From positions 186,001 through 250,000 of the forward strand of contig NBAY01000047.1 of assembly GCA_002794775.1 (NCBI GenBank): a stretch of 64,000 bases of DNA, in the 5' to 3' direction. Position 1 is the stretch's first letter. Each line of letters starts with the position of its first letter. The notes beneath the pieces are model-generated. The model saw only the letters and a list, made by a program, of their open reading frames with translations, did not search any database and was not told the DNA's origin. The translations under genes were made by a program, and so were the position numbers. Positions 34,243-49,784 of this stretch are shown here, piece after piece. Origin of the DNA: Porodaedalea pini (lineage: Eukaryota > Basidiomycota > Agaricomycetes > Hymenochaetales > Hymenochaetaceae).

Positions 34243-35107
34243 TCACTGCTGAATGCGCAGCGCCGGCGGCGAGATGTAAGAGACCGACATGCGTGATGCA
34301 CGCGCAGATCCAAGGGGTGCAGCAGGTGTCGGCGAGGGGCTCATATTGATCGCGCGAGGGCGCGAAGCCCCGCCCCAACTGAGGAAGCGCGGCGTGATGC
34401 TGCCTGGAGGCGTCATCGGAGAAGCAACGGCTTGAACAGGGTGCGGCATCGGTGATGCAGGGATGTCAACCGGAGCGGTAGAAGGCGGCGGGATATCTTC
34501 CGCATGCGCAGATACCACAGGCGACCCCGAGAGCCAGCTGGCGCGCGTCGGTGTGGATGGGAGAGACCGTGCTAGCGATTGTGCCGATTCGAAGGGCGGT
34601 GCCGGTGGAATATTGTCGAGCCCAGCGATATCGTATGGAGCGCCCCACTCGACGTGTACCTCGTCGTACCTCGTCGCGTCGCGCCCGTGACGCGTCCAGC
34701 AGTTCATCAGTCTCAGCGGGCGACGTGCGCCCACTGCTCGTTGTATCGCTGTCGCTTGAGCTAGAGTCGTCCATGGTAGGAGAGAGCAAGTCAGGACGCT
34801 CATCCTCGCCAGCCATTTCGACGTTCACGGCGCCGTTCGCCTGAGCCGCGCGGAGCAAACGGCTGCGAATCCCGGCCTGCCTCGAGACCTCAGCGAGCGT
34901 TGGCGCACTCTCCCGCTCTGCGATCTCCTCAGGCGAAAGAAAGGCCTCGTACACCACGTTGTCACCCTCGAAGAACTCGTCTGCGTCAGGGTCGAAGGCG
35001 TTGACGTAGCTCCAGTGTTCGTACGTCGGCATTTTTGCATCGGGCTCTGCGACGCGGACGGCAGGCGCAGCAGGCGCGATGAGAGTCGAAAGCAGAGGGC
35101 GACCCAT
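34243..35107 (-). pseudogene. Unknown protein gene, frameshifted by a 10-bp tandem duplication
   Basis: The start ATG at 35107 gives MGRPLLSTLIAPAAPAV, then HWSYVNAFDPDADEFFEGDN, a Ser/Asp-rich stretch and DASRARRDEV. There the sequence GTACCTCGTC occurs twice in direct contact (34656-34665 and 34666-34675). Downstream, the coding signal lies one frame over (HVEWGAPYDIAGLDN... to a stop at 34243, ending ISPPALRIQQ). With a single copy of the 10-mer the two halves would be one continuous frame of about 285 codons. No intron can explain it. It is either a true loss of function (a truncated product from the first half) or a sequence error. No known domain was recognised; the C-terminal half is Pro/Ser-rich. 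Confidence 0.65.
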
Positions 35108-35589
35108 TTTTGAATTGAGTAGGAAGGGGAGGAAAAGAGAGGACGAATATATACGAATTAGAAGGAGAGGCGCTGGCAGCGGTTGATGGCGGTTTGAAAA
35201 GCGTCGAGCTGAGATTTTCACTTGGGCCGCATTAGGGCTGGCTGACGTGAGCACTGACACATGACACATGGCTGTGGCCATCATTGATCTCTGATGAAAC
35301 CGCAACAAGCACGCACAAATAGACCCGCTTCAAATTCGTAAGTGCATTTATCAGTCTGCGAAGCTCAGATTTCAGAACATGCACATCCGGAGAGATACAT
35401 TGTTTCGCAATCACCCAGATTTATGTGTCATACACAAAACACTGTACTGAGTTCCGAGGCTGAAACGGAAGAGGAACGAGACAAACGCAAGCCCCTTCAC
35501 AAGACTGGACGATACAGGACAACTCACAGAAATGAACAGCGAAAATAATACAAGAAAAAGCATAAATACAATGAGGAATCACCGCTCGA
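35108..35589. other. Intergenic between the unknown gene and NTO1
   Basis: 482 bp. It includes a repeated GACACATGACACATGG near 35250 and no supported gene. Confidence 0.45.
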
Positions 35590-38500
35590 CTACTTGCATT
35601 TTTCAGAGTCAATAGCCATTGCATTGTCTTCCGCGGGCACAGGCTGACTAGCCTCCCGACCATCCTCGCTTCCGACAATACTCGTCTCCATCTCCGCCAT
35701 CGCCTGCCTGCCATAAGGAAGGAGCGGCTGTTAGACTCTAACTCCGCACGTCCCGAGATCACAACTAAGGCTTACCTCCATGCAGCGCGACATTGTTCCT
35801 TCATCTTTGTTGTCTTGAACCGTTGTATCTTTGTGTTCCCGCCAAGCATCATTGCGTCCCATTCTGCATGACAAACAGTTCGAGATCATGCGTGTCTAAG
35901 AGGGGAGAGAAGAATTCAAACACACCTTTATCTGAGTCGAAGAGTCGGATCTTCTCCCCCGGAAGCCATTGCCTACAACAGCAAAATTTATAAGAGTACC
36001 AGACGTTGGCCGTCTGGGATGGCTTACCATGACTTTCGCTGGTCCCAGAACTGCACAAGAATCAAGGGCCCGCTCGTGGCTCGCGTGGTCGGCTTGTCTT
36101 TTAGTACATTTGGAGGTACTTCCGGGTCATCCTCCTCGAACACAACGGACGGCCACCATGGATATGTTTCTGCAAATACATCGGCCGAAGTATTGAGAAA
36201 CAATGGAAACAAAAGCACGAAGATGGTGACCTACCGGCTTTAGCCCAGACTACGCCAGCGGAACGAGAATTGTCTGTCAAGTGAACGTGATACGGAGATA
36301 GAGTGGAAAGATACCCACCAAGTGTACCACCTTCAAGCACTTCCCCCTCTTTAATCAGTATTGTTGCAGGACCGAGACCAGCAGCCTCGGCTGCCTTGTG
36401 AGCGTCATCCGCCTTCACTACGAGCCGCCCATCAGGCGTTCTCTCCTCCGTCTCACTACGAACCTTGGCTTCGCCTTGCTGCTCTACCTCGGCCATTTCA
36501 CTGAGCGAGGTGAGGTCTGAGTCCACTTCGTCTACCTCAACAATCTCAAGAGCCTGCGCATCAGATGACGGAGAGGACGCGGAAGGCCGCACAGCTTCGA
36601 TGCTAACTTGCCCTTGTCTTGGGGCCTCGGCTTGTCTCTGGGCTTCGGCGATAACAATCGGGGCAGCAGAACTTGCACCTTGCCGTTCCCGCTCAGCCTG
36701 CGCGCGCCCTTCCTCCCTTCGCTGTTTCCGAGCCATCTGCTTTGCGCGGCGCGTCGCAGGCGTATCAAGTTCCTCAATAATTATCGGTGAGCGACGAGGT
36801 GACTGACGCCGTTTCGATCTCGTTTCCCGCTTAAGAGGCTCTTGAGGCGATGAGGGCGCTGCTTCTGACTCAGACTCAGGCTCGAGTTCGGACTCGGGAG
36901 GTACCTCGGCTCCGCTTCCGTCTATCTCGAGACTAGTGTCCGTAAGCGGGTGAGGAGACCCTGCATGAAGTGGGTTTGAGAGCCTTGGATCTGATAGATC
37001 CACGGTCTCGCTCTTCTCGCGCTTGTGCTGTACTTCAATGATTGAGCCTTCCGCGTGTGGAGAGCTTTCTCGCAGAGTAAGGTTCTCAGTCGCCGGTGTG
37101 CTGAAGGATAGTGTTGATCGTTGCCGGTCTAGGAGCAGATGCCGGCCATCAGCATACCAACCTCCGGCAACGATGCCGGGAGTACATACCAGTCTTTTGC
37201 TTCTTACGCGGTGATGGCAGATCCTGCTTCTCGACTGGCGCACGCCCACCACGACGCGTGTTACTCGGAAGTATCCAGCCAGCGTCGAACATATTAAACG
37301 AGCGCTGCATGTCCACATCGTCCACCACGGGCGGAACTTCCGTCTGTCCAGGCAGTATAAGCTTCTCACGGCGCCACTTCGTCCCCCGTTTGCTCCTTGC
37401 CGACGCGCTCCCTTCGTCACCTTCACCCTCTCCGCCTTCGTCCATGGGTGTCGACTCTGTCCCGGAAGACCCGACATGTACCTCTGCCTCGAACGCTTCC
37501 GCCTCTGCGCGCTCGCGACGAGTGCGCGGAGCAGTTGGTGCTCGAAAACCTGCTGCAGCATCCAGAAGCCTCTGCTTGCGTCGCTCGGCCTCTGCCTTGC
37601 GGTCGCGCTTCGGCTTTGGTGGCTTTGGTGGCGGCGGCGGGGGTGGTGGCTTGAGCCTTCCGAGTTCAAACGAGAAGAGCGAAGTGAGCGGGTCTTTGTC
37701 GAGCTGGAGCGGCATGTCGGGGCCATCGATAGCCCTTGCTGAGAGGAGTAGTTCAAGCACATCCAGTGGAGGCTCGAGGTCGCCCACATGACCTGCTTCC
37801 GGAGAGTCAGGAGGAATAGTTCGGGCCAACTGTTTAAGCTCTTCAAGAAGAGGGACGGCCTGTGCCTTGATTCTTGCCGCCGTCTTGAAAAAAGGCGAAT
37901 CGGGTTTGTTGTACAGCATTGCGTTGTCTACCACAAGTTCAATGTCGTCCTATGAAATAACATGCAGATGAAGAAATCTCTAGGGCTTGCAATGAATTTC
38001 ATACCTGGAAATCTTTGATGTTCCAATACTCATTTGCGTCGAGCTTGGCATCTATCGTACTCCAGCACATTGGTTTTTTGATGACATCGAAATAATCCGG
38101 GACATCAGCCATTGAGACAGGATTTTTGAAATAGTTGTGCCGGTCAATGCTATTAAAATTGCATAAGTATGCAGATTTGAATTTAAATCGAGAAATAACG
38201 CACCTCATGATTTTGTCGAAGACAAGTCGCATTTGTGATACATGTGGGTAGAACACAGTCGATATGACGTCGTGTATAATTTGCGCCTGCTTCAGCTTCT
38301 GCGTTTCCCGCTTCCGCGTCAGTTCCGCGAGCATACGGACCGCCTCCAGATCTGTCCTCAGACGCTTCAGATACTAATTGAATAATAGTCAGTAAAGCTG
38401 CATGCCACGATAATCCAAGAAGAGGCAATACATCAAGCTTGATCGCCATCTCCTCCTCGGTCTGTACTTTTCCGACCGCATTTGCCGTCCATGGCTCGAG

Positions 38501-40145
38501 GTGTAACCGCTTCAACAATGGCGCACCACGCCGTGCCTCGCGCTTAAGGCTCCAATAACGACACATCATGTGCACGAACTGCTCCTTCTTGCTAATCTTA
38601 ATGCGTGCAACGTACTGCATGATGCGATCTACGATGATCGCAGGCACGAGTGGTGCACCGAGCTTGTACGTCTTGGCATACGCGCGTGCCTTCTTCGACG
38701 TGCGAGGTGTATGCACTTGCGCTGCTGCGTCAGACATATCATACTCCCCGTGGCCGTATGGGTCATCGAGCTCAGCAAGAGCAGCTTCGTGAATCGCAAG
38801 TTGTTCTTTCTGTCTGCGGTGAGTATTGCGAATGTTCAGTTATAAAAAAAAAAGCTTACGGGAAGGTGTTTCTCGCAATAACTGGCAAGAGTCGCTGGTT
38901 CGGATCCATGTGCACTCTTCATGGGCATCAGCAACTTCTCCCTTCGCGCACAGGTGGCATGGTACGCGAGGAAGCACGAGGCTTTGCTACATTGGATACA
39001 CGCGCCTTCACGGATTCCGCACAATGAGCATTTCTACCAGATCATCAGATGGATTCGTATCATACTCGGAAACGGCGTACGAGCTTCCATCGCTGCTTAT
39101 TGATCTTTTCCACGCCAGTTATAGGCTCCATGAACACATCGTTCGCGACGCGCGTCTCAGGCACCCATATTGCACACAATAAGTGTGCCCAGTCGCCGCT
39201 GACAGTCTGCTTGAAGGCCCCTCCTTCGTTCGGACACAGGATACAAGACTGCGGTGCGATTATCAGTCGAACATGTCTTGCACTCGCAAAGTCAAGCTCA
39301 CGTACGACAGGGTTTTCCGGCGACACCGTGCATTTTCGACATAGCCATTGCCCCTCCGGAATGTACGGTACGCCATAGCAATCTACGAGACCATCTCAGA
39401 CGAAAAATGAATTCGACAACAACGAGCAGCATGCATACCTTGATGCACAGCAAGGTTACACCCATCACAGAACACGATCGCATTTGCGTTCTCCCCCTCC
39501 GCGTCGTCGCAAATTGCGCACGTTGAGTCCTCCGACGGAAGAGCCATGTCAGGCTTTGGAATGTTCTTTGTCTAGTTGCTTCCCTTAACTCAACGGTATG
39601 AAGAGCCAGTCCACTGCACACGCACCAGGTCAAACCACTCCTTCTCCAGCCTGTCCATGATGATCTCAAATGCTTCAGGCGAAACCTTGCTCAGCTGTTC
39701 GCTATGCCGCTCGGTGTTGACAGCATCGAGCCATTCTTGATCTGTAAAAGGACCGAGCTCGACGCTGTATATGACATTAGAAGGCAAACCACATTACCTT
39801 GTTCATCCATGTCATATTCGACCTGCTTCGCTAGATCAATCTCCAACGGCTCTACAAGCATGACCATCCGCGTCAAAATACTTTCAAGGAAGAAATAACA
39901 CATAGTACTCACCAATGTACCGAATGTAGTGCTCTGGTCTCTGAAAAGGCTGAAAATCATTGTCTGACACAAATAACTTGTTAGCACGTCATGGTTTGAT
40001 GGGAGGACCACGCAGTAAACACACATCCATAAGAACGAGCTTGTAGGTCATGGACTCCAGCAAACTGCGCTGACGCTTTATCTTCGACTTTGGTGTACGA
40101 GACCTTCGGTATTGCGGGCGCCGGTGAGTGTCCACCGCGTGCCAT
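35590..40145 (-). CDS. NTO1: Nto1/BRPF-like scaffold of a histone acetyltransferase complex
   Basis: The start ATG 40145 gives [17 protein letters not shown]. Domains in order: an enhancer-of-polycomb-like N-terminus ([18 protein letters not shown]), a PHD finger ([21 protein letters not shown]...AVHQDCYG), an extended PHD ([14 protein letters not shown]...[10 protein letters not shown]...CIQCSKASC...YHATCA), a helical region, a bromodomain ([32 protein letters not shown]), a Pro-rich run (nine P) and a basic/acidic disordered tail. A C-terminal PWWP domain ([17 protein letters not shown]) ends in AIDSEKCK at 35590. Several 50-70 nt introns interrupt it. Yeast Nto1 is in NuA3; S. pombe and animal relatives have the same EPL1-PHD-bromo-PWWP plan. 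All key Cys/His, Asn and PWWP residues seem present. Confidence 0.9.
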
Positions 40146-40529
40146 CGTGTAGTGAGTTCAAGTTACTTGAGAGTCAACGAAGACCACAAGGGCAGAAAGC
40201 AGCGACCGTCGGCGTCAGCAGCGCAATGAAGCAAGGGCTGATGGGCATCACGTGCTCAAATCGCGCCGCGAACAAAGCGGAGTTTTAACGACTTCATGCA
40301 GATAGCATTGTTGTCTCCATCATCCCCTCCCTGGAGTACCTGACTTACCTTAATTTTGCCTTTCATAATAGCGAAATTTATGAATTACAGCGGTCTCAAA
40401 CAATTAAGCAAATCAGCAACAGTCACTTACAGTAAGATAATCTACGAGTCTCAGAGTCACACTGCGGCCGGAGATAATATACAAGTGAGGTAATAATAAA
40501 TATTGATGGGCGTATATACCATGAAGAGT
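40146..40529. other. Upstream region of NTO1
   Basis: 384 bp between NTO1 and the third BTB gene. It is AT-rich, with no gene. Confidence 0.4.
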
Positions 40530-41834
40530 TTATTTAATAGTAGAACATTTATGATATAGTCTGGATGTTCTTCCTCCCTCACTTTCAGTAGGTGGTTGAT
40601 CAACCGGCTCGAGTGCGCTTAGGTCAAACTCTACCTACAGTATTAGAAGAGATCAATCAGTGGTGATTACTACCAGAGATGATGGGCCGTCCTACCTCAA
40701 GTAATCTATTCTCAATTTCTTCTTTAAGCACTATTGATATTACCGGCCACTCCGTGAGCACTTTCTGTTTGCAGTGGCAATCGCATTTATCAGCCTCTTG
40801 AAACACACCGGCGATAAAGTCAGGGTCGGAAATCCGCTGACTTCTTGGTGACTCGCGAACCACAACCGCAGCTCTCGATTCGAAGTTTTCCAACCGAGGA
40901 GCAGCATCGTTATCATCAGATGCGACCCCACATTTCAGGCACAGGACGCGGTCAGTCCTGGGTAACCATTCGCCCTCCCATTCTCCCTTAATTGCTAGTA
41001 AATGGATCACGGCGTAAGAACACCGCTGGTGGTAGTCAAGCAGGCGGTAGTAATACACTGCGGGGAGGTCCTCGAGCTCAGGAAAATATACACCACTGAC
41101 GCGAATGCGGAGGGCCGCGTATGCTGCGGCTTCGGCGAGGCCCTTCCGATTAAGCTGGCAGGCGAGTGCGTACACACTAAGAGCGAAGATGTCTTCCTCA
41201 TCTGAAGGCGGGAGAGCGAGGTCGGAGAGAAGGCGCGCGCATATCTCGTCGAGCACGGAGAGGATGACGTATTTCTGGGCTGCCTCGAGTACAGGCTTGA
41301 GCTCTTCTATGCATATATGGGAAGATCTCTTTGACGAGAATTCTTTGGAGAGTTCGTTTGATAAAGGGGGAACGGATATAGGTAGCGAAGGAGTGCGTCG
41401 AGTATCTTGCCGCTCTCTGGCAATCGGATAAGAGGAGTCCCGTCCGTTAACGTCTCATCAAGAAAACGTAAGTAGTCCAGGTCCGAGATAGATGAAGTCG
41501 AAGACAATGGCGATTCCAACGGCTCTGATTTCTGGGCTGAAAATAGTCGTCGAAAAATAGGAGACGCGTATGCAAGCACGTTTCTTGAGACTCGGAAATT
41601 TGCTCCGTCGGCTGAAGCGAGAATGACACTCCCCGGTGCGGTAACGCATTCGGGAACGAGCAGCGGAATGAGCGTGCTCTTTGGGCTCTGCGAGACTTTG
41701 CGAAGAGGTAAGGCGGTGGCGAGTGCTCGTCGCGATTTCGATGGCTGCGCCGGCGTGCCATAGTACGCATGCGAAAGACTAGAAACTGTGACTGGCACAC
41801 CGCCGGCGCCGATCTGCCGACCTACAGAAGCCAT
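40530..41834 (-). pseudogene. BTB/POZ protein, third family member, frameshifted
   Basis: The start at 41834 gives MASVGRQIGAGG. The BTB-like core is GSVILASADGANFRVSRNVLAYASPIFRRLF, LPESGKILDALLRYLYP. At a G5 run (41366-41370, plus strand) the frame is lost. One base later the family sequence continues as PPLSNELSKEFSSKRSS, CIEELKPVLEAAQKY, FALSVYALACQL and CKQKVLTEWPVIS. A final exon after a GT donor adds VEFDLSALEPVDQPPTE and ends at 40530. The first part has no intron that repairs the frame. A single missing base in a homopolymer may be a sequencing error, so a functional gene cannot be excluded. It is related to, but clearly diverged from, the two BTB copies at 19-21.7 kb. Confidence 0.65.
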
Positions 41835-45381
<3,547 letters not shown>

Positions 45382-45531
45382 AGTGGTTAGAATATACTGT
45401 ACATCAATGTACTATATTGACGTTCCTTGACTCCTTGACATCTCATATACAACTTTGTCCAGTACGTGATATCTGTCCTGTGAGTCGTTTGTTGTACAGT
45501 GATAATGCTTTTGCTTCCGTTGCGGTACAAA

Positions 45532-46708
45532 TTAGTACAAAATTCTTTTGCTGTCTCCTAGGAGAACATTGTCTATTAGCCTCGTCAGCCCCACCCGTAT
45601 CGCTCCGCTGAGAATGGGAACGCGTCGATCGTCTCCAGAATGCTTGGTCTCTGATTCTCTAACGACGTCAAAAGTCCATGGATCGTTCATCTCCACGTAG
45701 TCCAAGTGCATGTCCACCCCGGCCTCCTTCGCAGCGATCCTTTCTTTCTCCAGCACGTCGATTGCAGCACATACGGTGTCTTTCTTAGACGCTCCTCCCT
45801 CCCATACTGACTCCCCGGTCTTCAGCGCACGGTACAGCGCTGGAGCGTGCACGCGCTCCTGGGAAGTTAAGTAGGCGTTCCGTGATGACAGCGCCAGGCC
45901 GCTGTCTTCAGGTAGTGGAGATCGGGAGGTCGGGACGATGTGCACCGTCTCCGGCGTCGGGTGCGCGAGAAGGAGGTCGCCGACCATGCGCCGCAGGAGG
46001 AGCGCCTGCTGGATGTCCTTCTGCCCGAAGTACGCGTGCGATGGCTGGACGGCGCTGAAGAGCTTGGTCACGACGGTCGCGACGCCGCGGAAGAATGTCG
46101 GTCGTGAGCGGCCCTCCATAGCTTCGCCGAGTCCTTTTACTTCTACGAATGTCCCTTCTTCGGACCACACGTTTTGCCTTGGGGATGGTGGGTACATGAC
46201 ATCGACGGTTGGGACGAAGACGGCGGAGGTGGTGCGGTTTGAGGGGACGTGGAGAGAGGTGAGCGCCGCGAGGTCCTGGGGAAGTGTACGGGGGTATGAT
46301 GCGAGGTCTTCGTGTGGGGCAAATTGGGTCGGATTGACGAAGATGGAGACGATGGTGAGGTCGTTCTCCGCGAGGGAGCGCCGTACTTTAAAATGTCAGA
46401 ACAAGTTGAGCAAAGAAAACAGGAAGGGCCGACCCGCGCTCACCTAGAGACAGATGTCCTTCGTGCAGCGCACCCATCGTCGGCACGAAGCCCACAGACT
46501 TCCCTTCAGCAAATGCCTTACTTCTCCATGCTCGCAGCTGCTGGAGCGTTTGAAAGACTGAGATCGATGAGTCTGGCAATTCCGCACTCGATGCCGCCAA
46601 TGATGACATTGCCGCGCGCGGGGCGAGGGTCGTGAAGCGGCGCGACGCAGTGGCGAACGCACTCCGAGAAATGACAGCAAGCATGGCGAGAAATATCGTT
46701 ACGACCAA
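45532..46708 (-). CDS. PAN6: Pantothenate synthetase (pantoate-beta-alanine ligase)
   Basis: It joins pantoate and beta-alanine with ATP to make pantothenate, the precursor of coenzyme A. Motifs are FVPTMGALHEGHLSL (the ATP-binding HxGH type), VSIFVNPTQF, FRGVATVVTKLF, YFGQKDIQQALLLRRM and LALSSRNAYLT, all conserved. One intron (about 46386-46443) joins HLSL to VRRSLAEND. The first ATG at 46708 gives MVVTIFLAMLAVISRSAF; a second Met at 46684 is also possible. The N-terminus is Arg/Ser/Ala-rich and may be a mitochondrial targeting peptide. It shares a 144-bp divergent promoter with the Rpp40-like gene. Confidence 0.9.
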
Positions 46709-46852
46709 GAATGTTAGCTCATAAATAGTATATTTTGAGGTTTATAGAATCAGAGGACCGAGTTGCGAGCCAAGTTCCGTCGAGTCAAGAGACAAATCAC
46801 GGGGCATCTTCAGATCGTGGCTTTAGCCTTGACCACCACGCCGACGTCAACC

Positions 46853-48284
46853 ATGAGGCTCAACAATCCCAGGACGACCGTGACAGCCAGCTCGGGGTCG
46901 CCCTCCAAGCTTCCAGAGCTGCTCAGCATCAGCCATCCGTTCGTTCAGCAGGAATGTTGTCAGTTGTCTTGGTCGTGCTGAAAACTAAAACGCGTGCTCA
47001 TTTCATTTTTTAGCTTGACGTTCTCTTTCCGTCGAATACTGCCCTTGAACAAAGACTCCAAGCACTTTCTGGAACGTACCGTAAAGGACGACTTGAGCTG
47101 TGTCAAGTCTTGGATGCTGCATATAGTCTGACAGGCAAATATTCAACACAAAAGTGAGCCTTAAAATTTCATGGCATTTCTCTGAAATAAATCGTATGGC
47201 AGCGACCTCCTTGCTTTGTCACTGGGATCCATAGACACGGAAGATGTCTGGTGTATAGACCATCGAGGCCTGCTGACACTGGCCTTGACGAAAGAAACGT
47301 ACTACCAGTTGGGCCTCGTCGGGGAGAAACAGTCCAAAAAATCGAAGGATAAATTTGGTATGGATTCTTGGATTTCGTACGATTGGCCAGCTAACGAATC
47401 CATCCTTAGTCGTGCGAATAAATCTGCATGATCGCAATTCCAATATATTCACCCGAGCGAAGGAATCCTTTCGATCATGGGATGAACGACGTACGTCTCA
47501 AGGAGTCGGTCCATGGGAAGTGCTCCTCCAAGGTTAGGCTTACGGAACTTCCTTGCAAGTGTCTTATTGAATATATATCATGCAGGTTCTTCAAATGTTC
47601 TGCAGTCACATCTCGAGCTTGAACTGCGTCCTCACTGCGCTACCTTTCCTGACATACTTGTTCCGGAAACGGACATGAGCAACCGTGAATCTTCTGAGGA
47701 CGCGCTCGCAAATGAGGAGCTAGCGGAGGAATGGCAAGAACACATGGCCGAACTCTTTGAGTGGGTCGGTATGGCTTGCATAGGCTCAGAGCGGTTTGTC
47801 CAATTCCTCTGCAATCCGCTAGATGATTGCGTTCCATTCATGCATCCTCAGGATAAAAGCCAACGATCGCGCAAATCCATATGTCGCACTTTATGAGACG
47901 CCCTCTCCGAGTATGATAGGGAGTGTGTCAACTCTGCGATGGCGTGGTTTACTGGGCCCTGCTATGGTTCAAAAGATATTAGAAACGGTGATTGATTCGT
48001 GCGTATAAACACTCAATATGCCCACCCGAATCTCTTCCTCATAAACTGGGCTTTTTAGCATAAAAAATGACAGCTCACGACCAAAGTTTGTCGCTGTGAC
48101 GGCAAATACGTTCGCGGGTGCACCTATATCGTACATCTCACCCAAAGCTTTTGCGGAAGGCGCTAAGAACGAAGTGAGACTCGGCCATTCAGCAAGGTTT
48201 GTTCGATGCTGGAGTCTGATCGTGAAGCCTGGTAAAGATGGTGAAGCGGAATGGACTCTGGCAAATGTTGAGGCTCAGATATAG
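46853..48284 (+). CDS. RNase P/MRP subunit Rpp40-like protein
   Basis: Exon pieces read MRLNNPRTTVTASSG... ELLSISHPFVQQ, LDVLFPSNTALEQRLQALSG, LALSLGSIDTEDVWCIDHRGLLTLAL, VVRINLHDRNSNIFTRA, LEWVGMACIGSERL-type (FEWVGMACIG) and SVSTLRWRGLLGPAMVQKIL, ending LANVEAQI. The block VRI.L.D....., a late E-W-.G, and the N-terminal SHPF...LFPS pattern resemble eukaryotic Rpp40, a nucleolar protein of RNase P. I judge this by memory of the family, so it needs a profile search. The start and the first intron (about 46960-47013) are uncertain; several later introns of 50-60 nt fit. Confidence 0.6.
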
Positions 48285-48496
48285 TTCAAATGTAACTCAC
48301 GACGCTCGTCGTCAACTCATCTCGCATCACTCAATGGAGAAACGGAACTGAGTGCAATATCCAGAGTCTGCCTATACTATTTCTCAGACTCCCTGCGAAA
48401 TGTTACACTTCGTGCTTCCACTCTTCTAACGGTGCTATTCACTACAAGTAGTGACTTTTTAACCATGTTGGCTTGTTTAATAGAACGATTTCTTGT

Positions 48497-49784
48497 TTAC
48501 TCGCCCTTCCACTCCTCCAGTGGAATGCAGTTTCCCTCGACGGCAGTCATGAAAGCTGGCGCATAGCGCTCGCCCTGGACATCCGCAGCTTCGCTGAGTG
48601 CGCGGATTGCGTTGACGTCCTCGGGCGCAAGCCGTAGCTCGGCACCACCCGAATTCTCCTCAACGCGCTCGGACGAACGACAGCCAGGAATCGGGATGTC
48701 TGAGCGTCTCATTAATAACCAATGGAAAGATCATTGTGAAGATAGTTGACTCAACAGTTCTCGGATGTCGCAAGAATCCATGCGAGGGTGACCTGACTCG
48801 GCGTAGACTTATATTTGTCTGCGATTGCCTGGATCTTGTCTGCCAGTGTGAGGTTCTTCGAGAAATTCTCTTCGGAGAAGCGAGGCAGGTTCAGTCGGAA
48901 GTCGCCCTCACCGAAGTCCGCGCGGGAGCGGTACCTGCGAGAATATCGTAAGACAAAGTATGGCATACCTGCCGATGGCCGACACTCAACACTCACCTGC
49001 CAGAAATCAATCCGCGTCCAAGCGGGCTGTATGCGACGACAGCAACGCCAAGCTCCTTCGCTGCCTGAGAGAAGCCGTTCTTCTCAATATCGAGACTGAA
49101 CGGGCTGAATTCCATCTGCGCTGCGACAACCTTTTCGCCAACACCCTTCACCGCCTTGGCGCGCCTCAACGTTTCGACGCTGCACTCGCTTAGTCCGATC
49201 CATCTAATAGTACCCTTCTCGAGCGGGGCGCGAAGCGTTTCGAGCACGACCTCGATCGGCACTTTCGGGTCGACGCGGTGCTGGTAGTACAGGTCGATAT
49301 AGTCCGTACCGAGCCGCTTCAGTGAGCGTTCGAGCGCGTACTTGATGTAGGATGGCGTCGAGACTGGCTTGCCATCCCCATATTTGCCCTCTGGGTCGCG
49401 CGAGCCGAACTTGGTCGCGAGGAAGATCTCGGACCGACGGCCTGTCTCTGCGAACCACTTTGCAAGGGTGAGCTCGGCTGAAAGATTAACAGGCTTTAGT
49501 TAAAGAGCGGATGATAGTGTCTTTGCGGTGAGAGACGCACTCGTGCCGTAGATATCTGCACAGTCCCAGAATGTCATACCGCGGTCGGCGGAATAGGTAA
49601 GAGCCTTGTATGCAGCTGCTTCATCGGTCTTTCCGTAGAATGCGCCAATGCCTGTTATCATGGATGTCAGCGACACTGTACCACTTGTTGAGTGTGTCTT
49701 ACCCATAGTTCCGAGCCCGATAGCACTAACAGTCGGTCCATTCGCGCCCAAACGACGCGTGGGGAGCTTTTTGGTGGAGGCCAT
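48497..49784 (-). CDS. Aldo/keto reductase
   Basis: NADPH-dependent carbonyl reductase with the (beta/alpha)8 fold. The first exon gives MASTKKLPTRRLGANG and VSAIGLGTMG; then GMTFWDCADIYG (catalytic Asp and Tyr), IFLATKFG (Lys), LYYQHRVDP (His), IRWIGLSECSVETLRRA, AQMEFSPFSLD, VVAYSPLGRGLISG and the cofactor-binding IPIPGCRSSERVEEN. The catalytic tetrad is complete. It resembles the fungal/bacterial YakC (AKR13) group of 330-345 residues. Four or five introns of 50-60 nt are needed. It is convergent with the Rpp40-like gene (212 bp apart). It sits between the two monooxygenase copies, but a shared pathway is only speculation. Confidence 0.88.
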
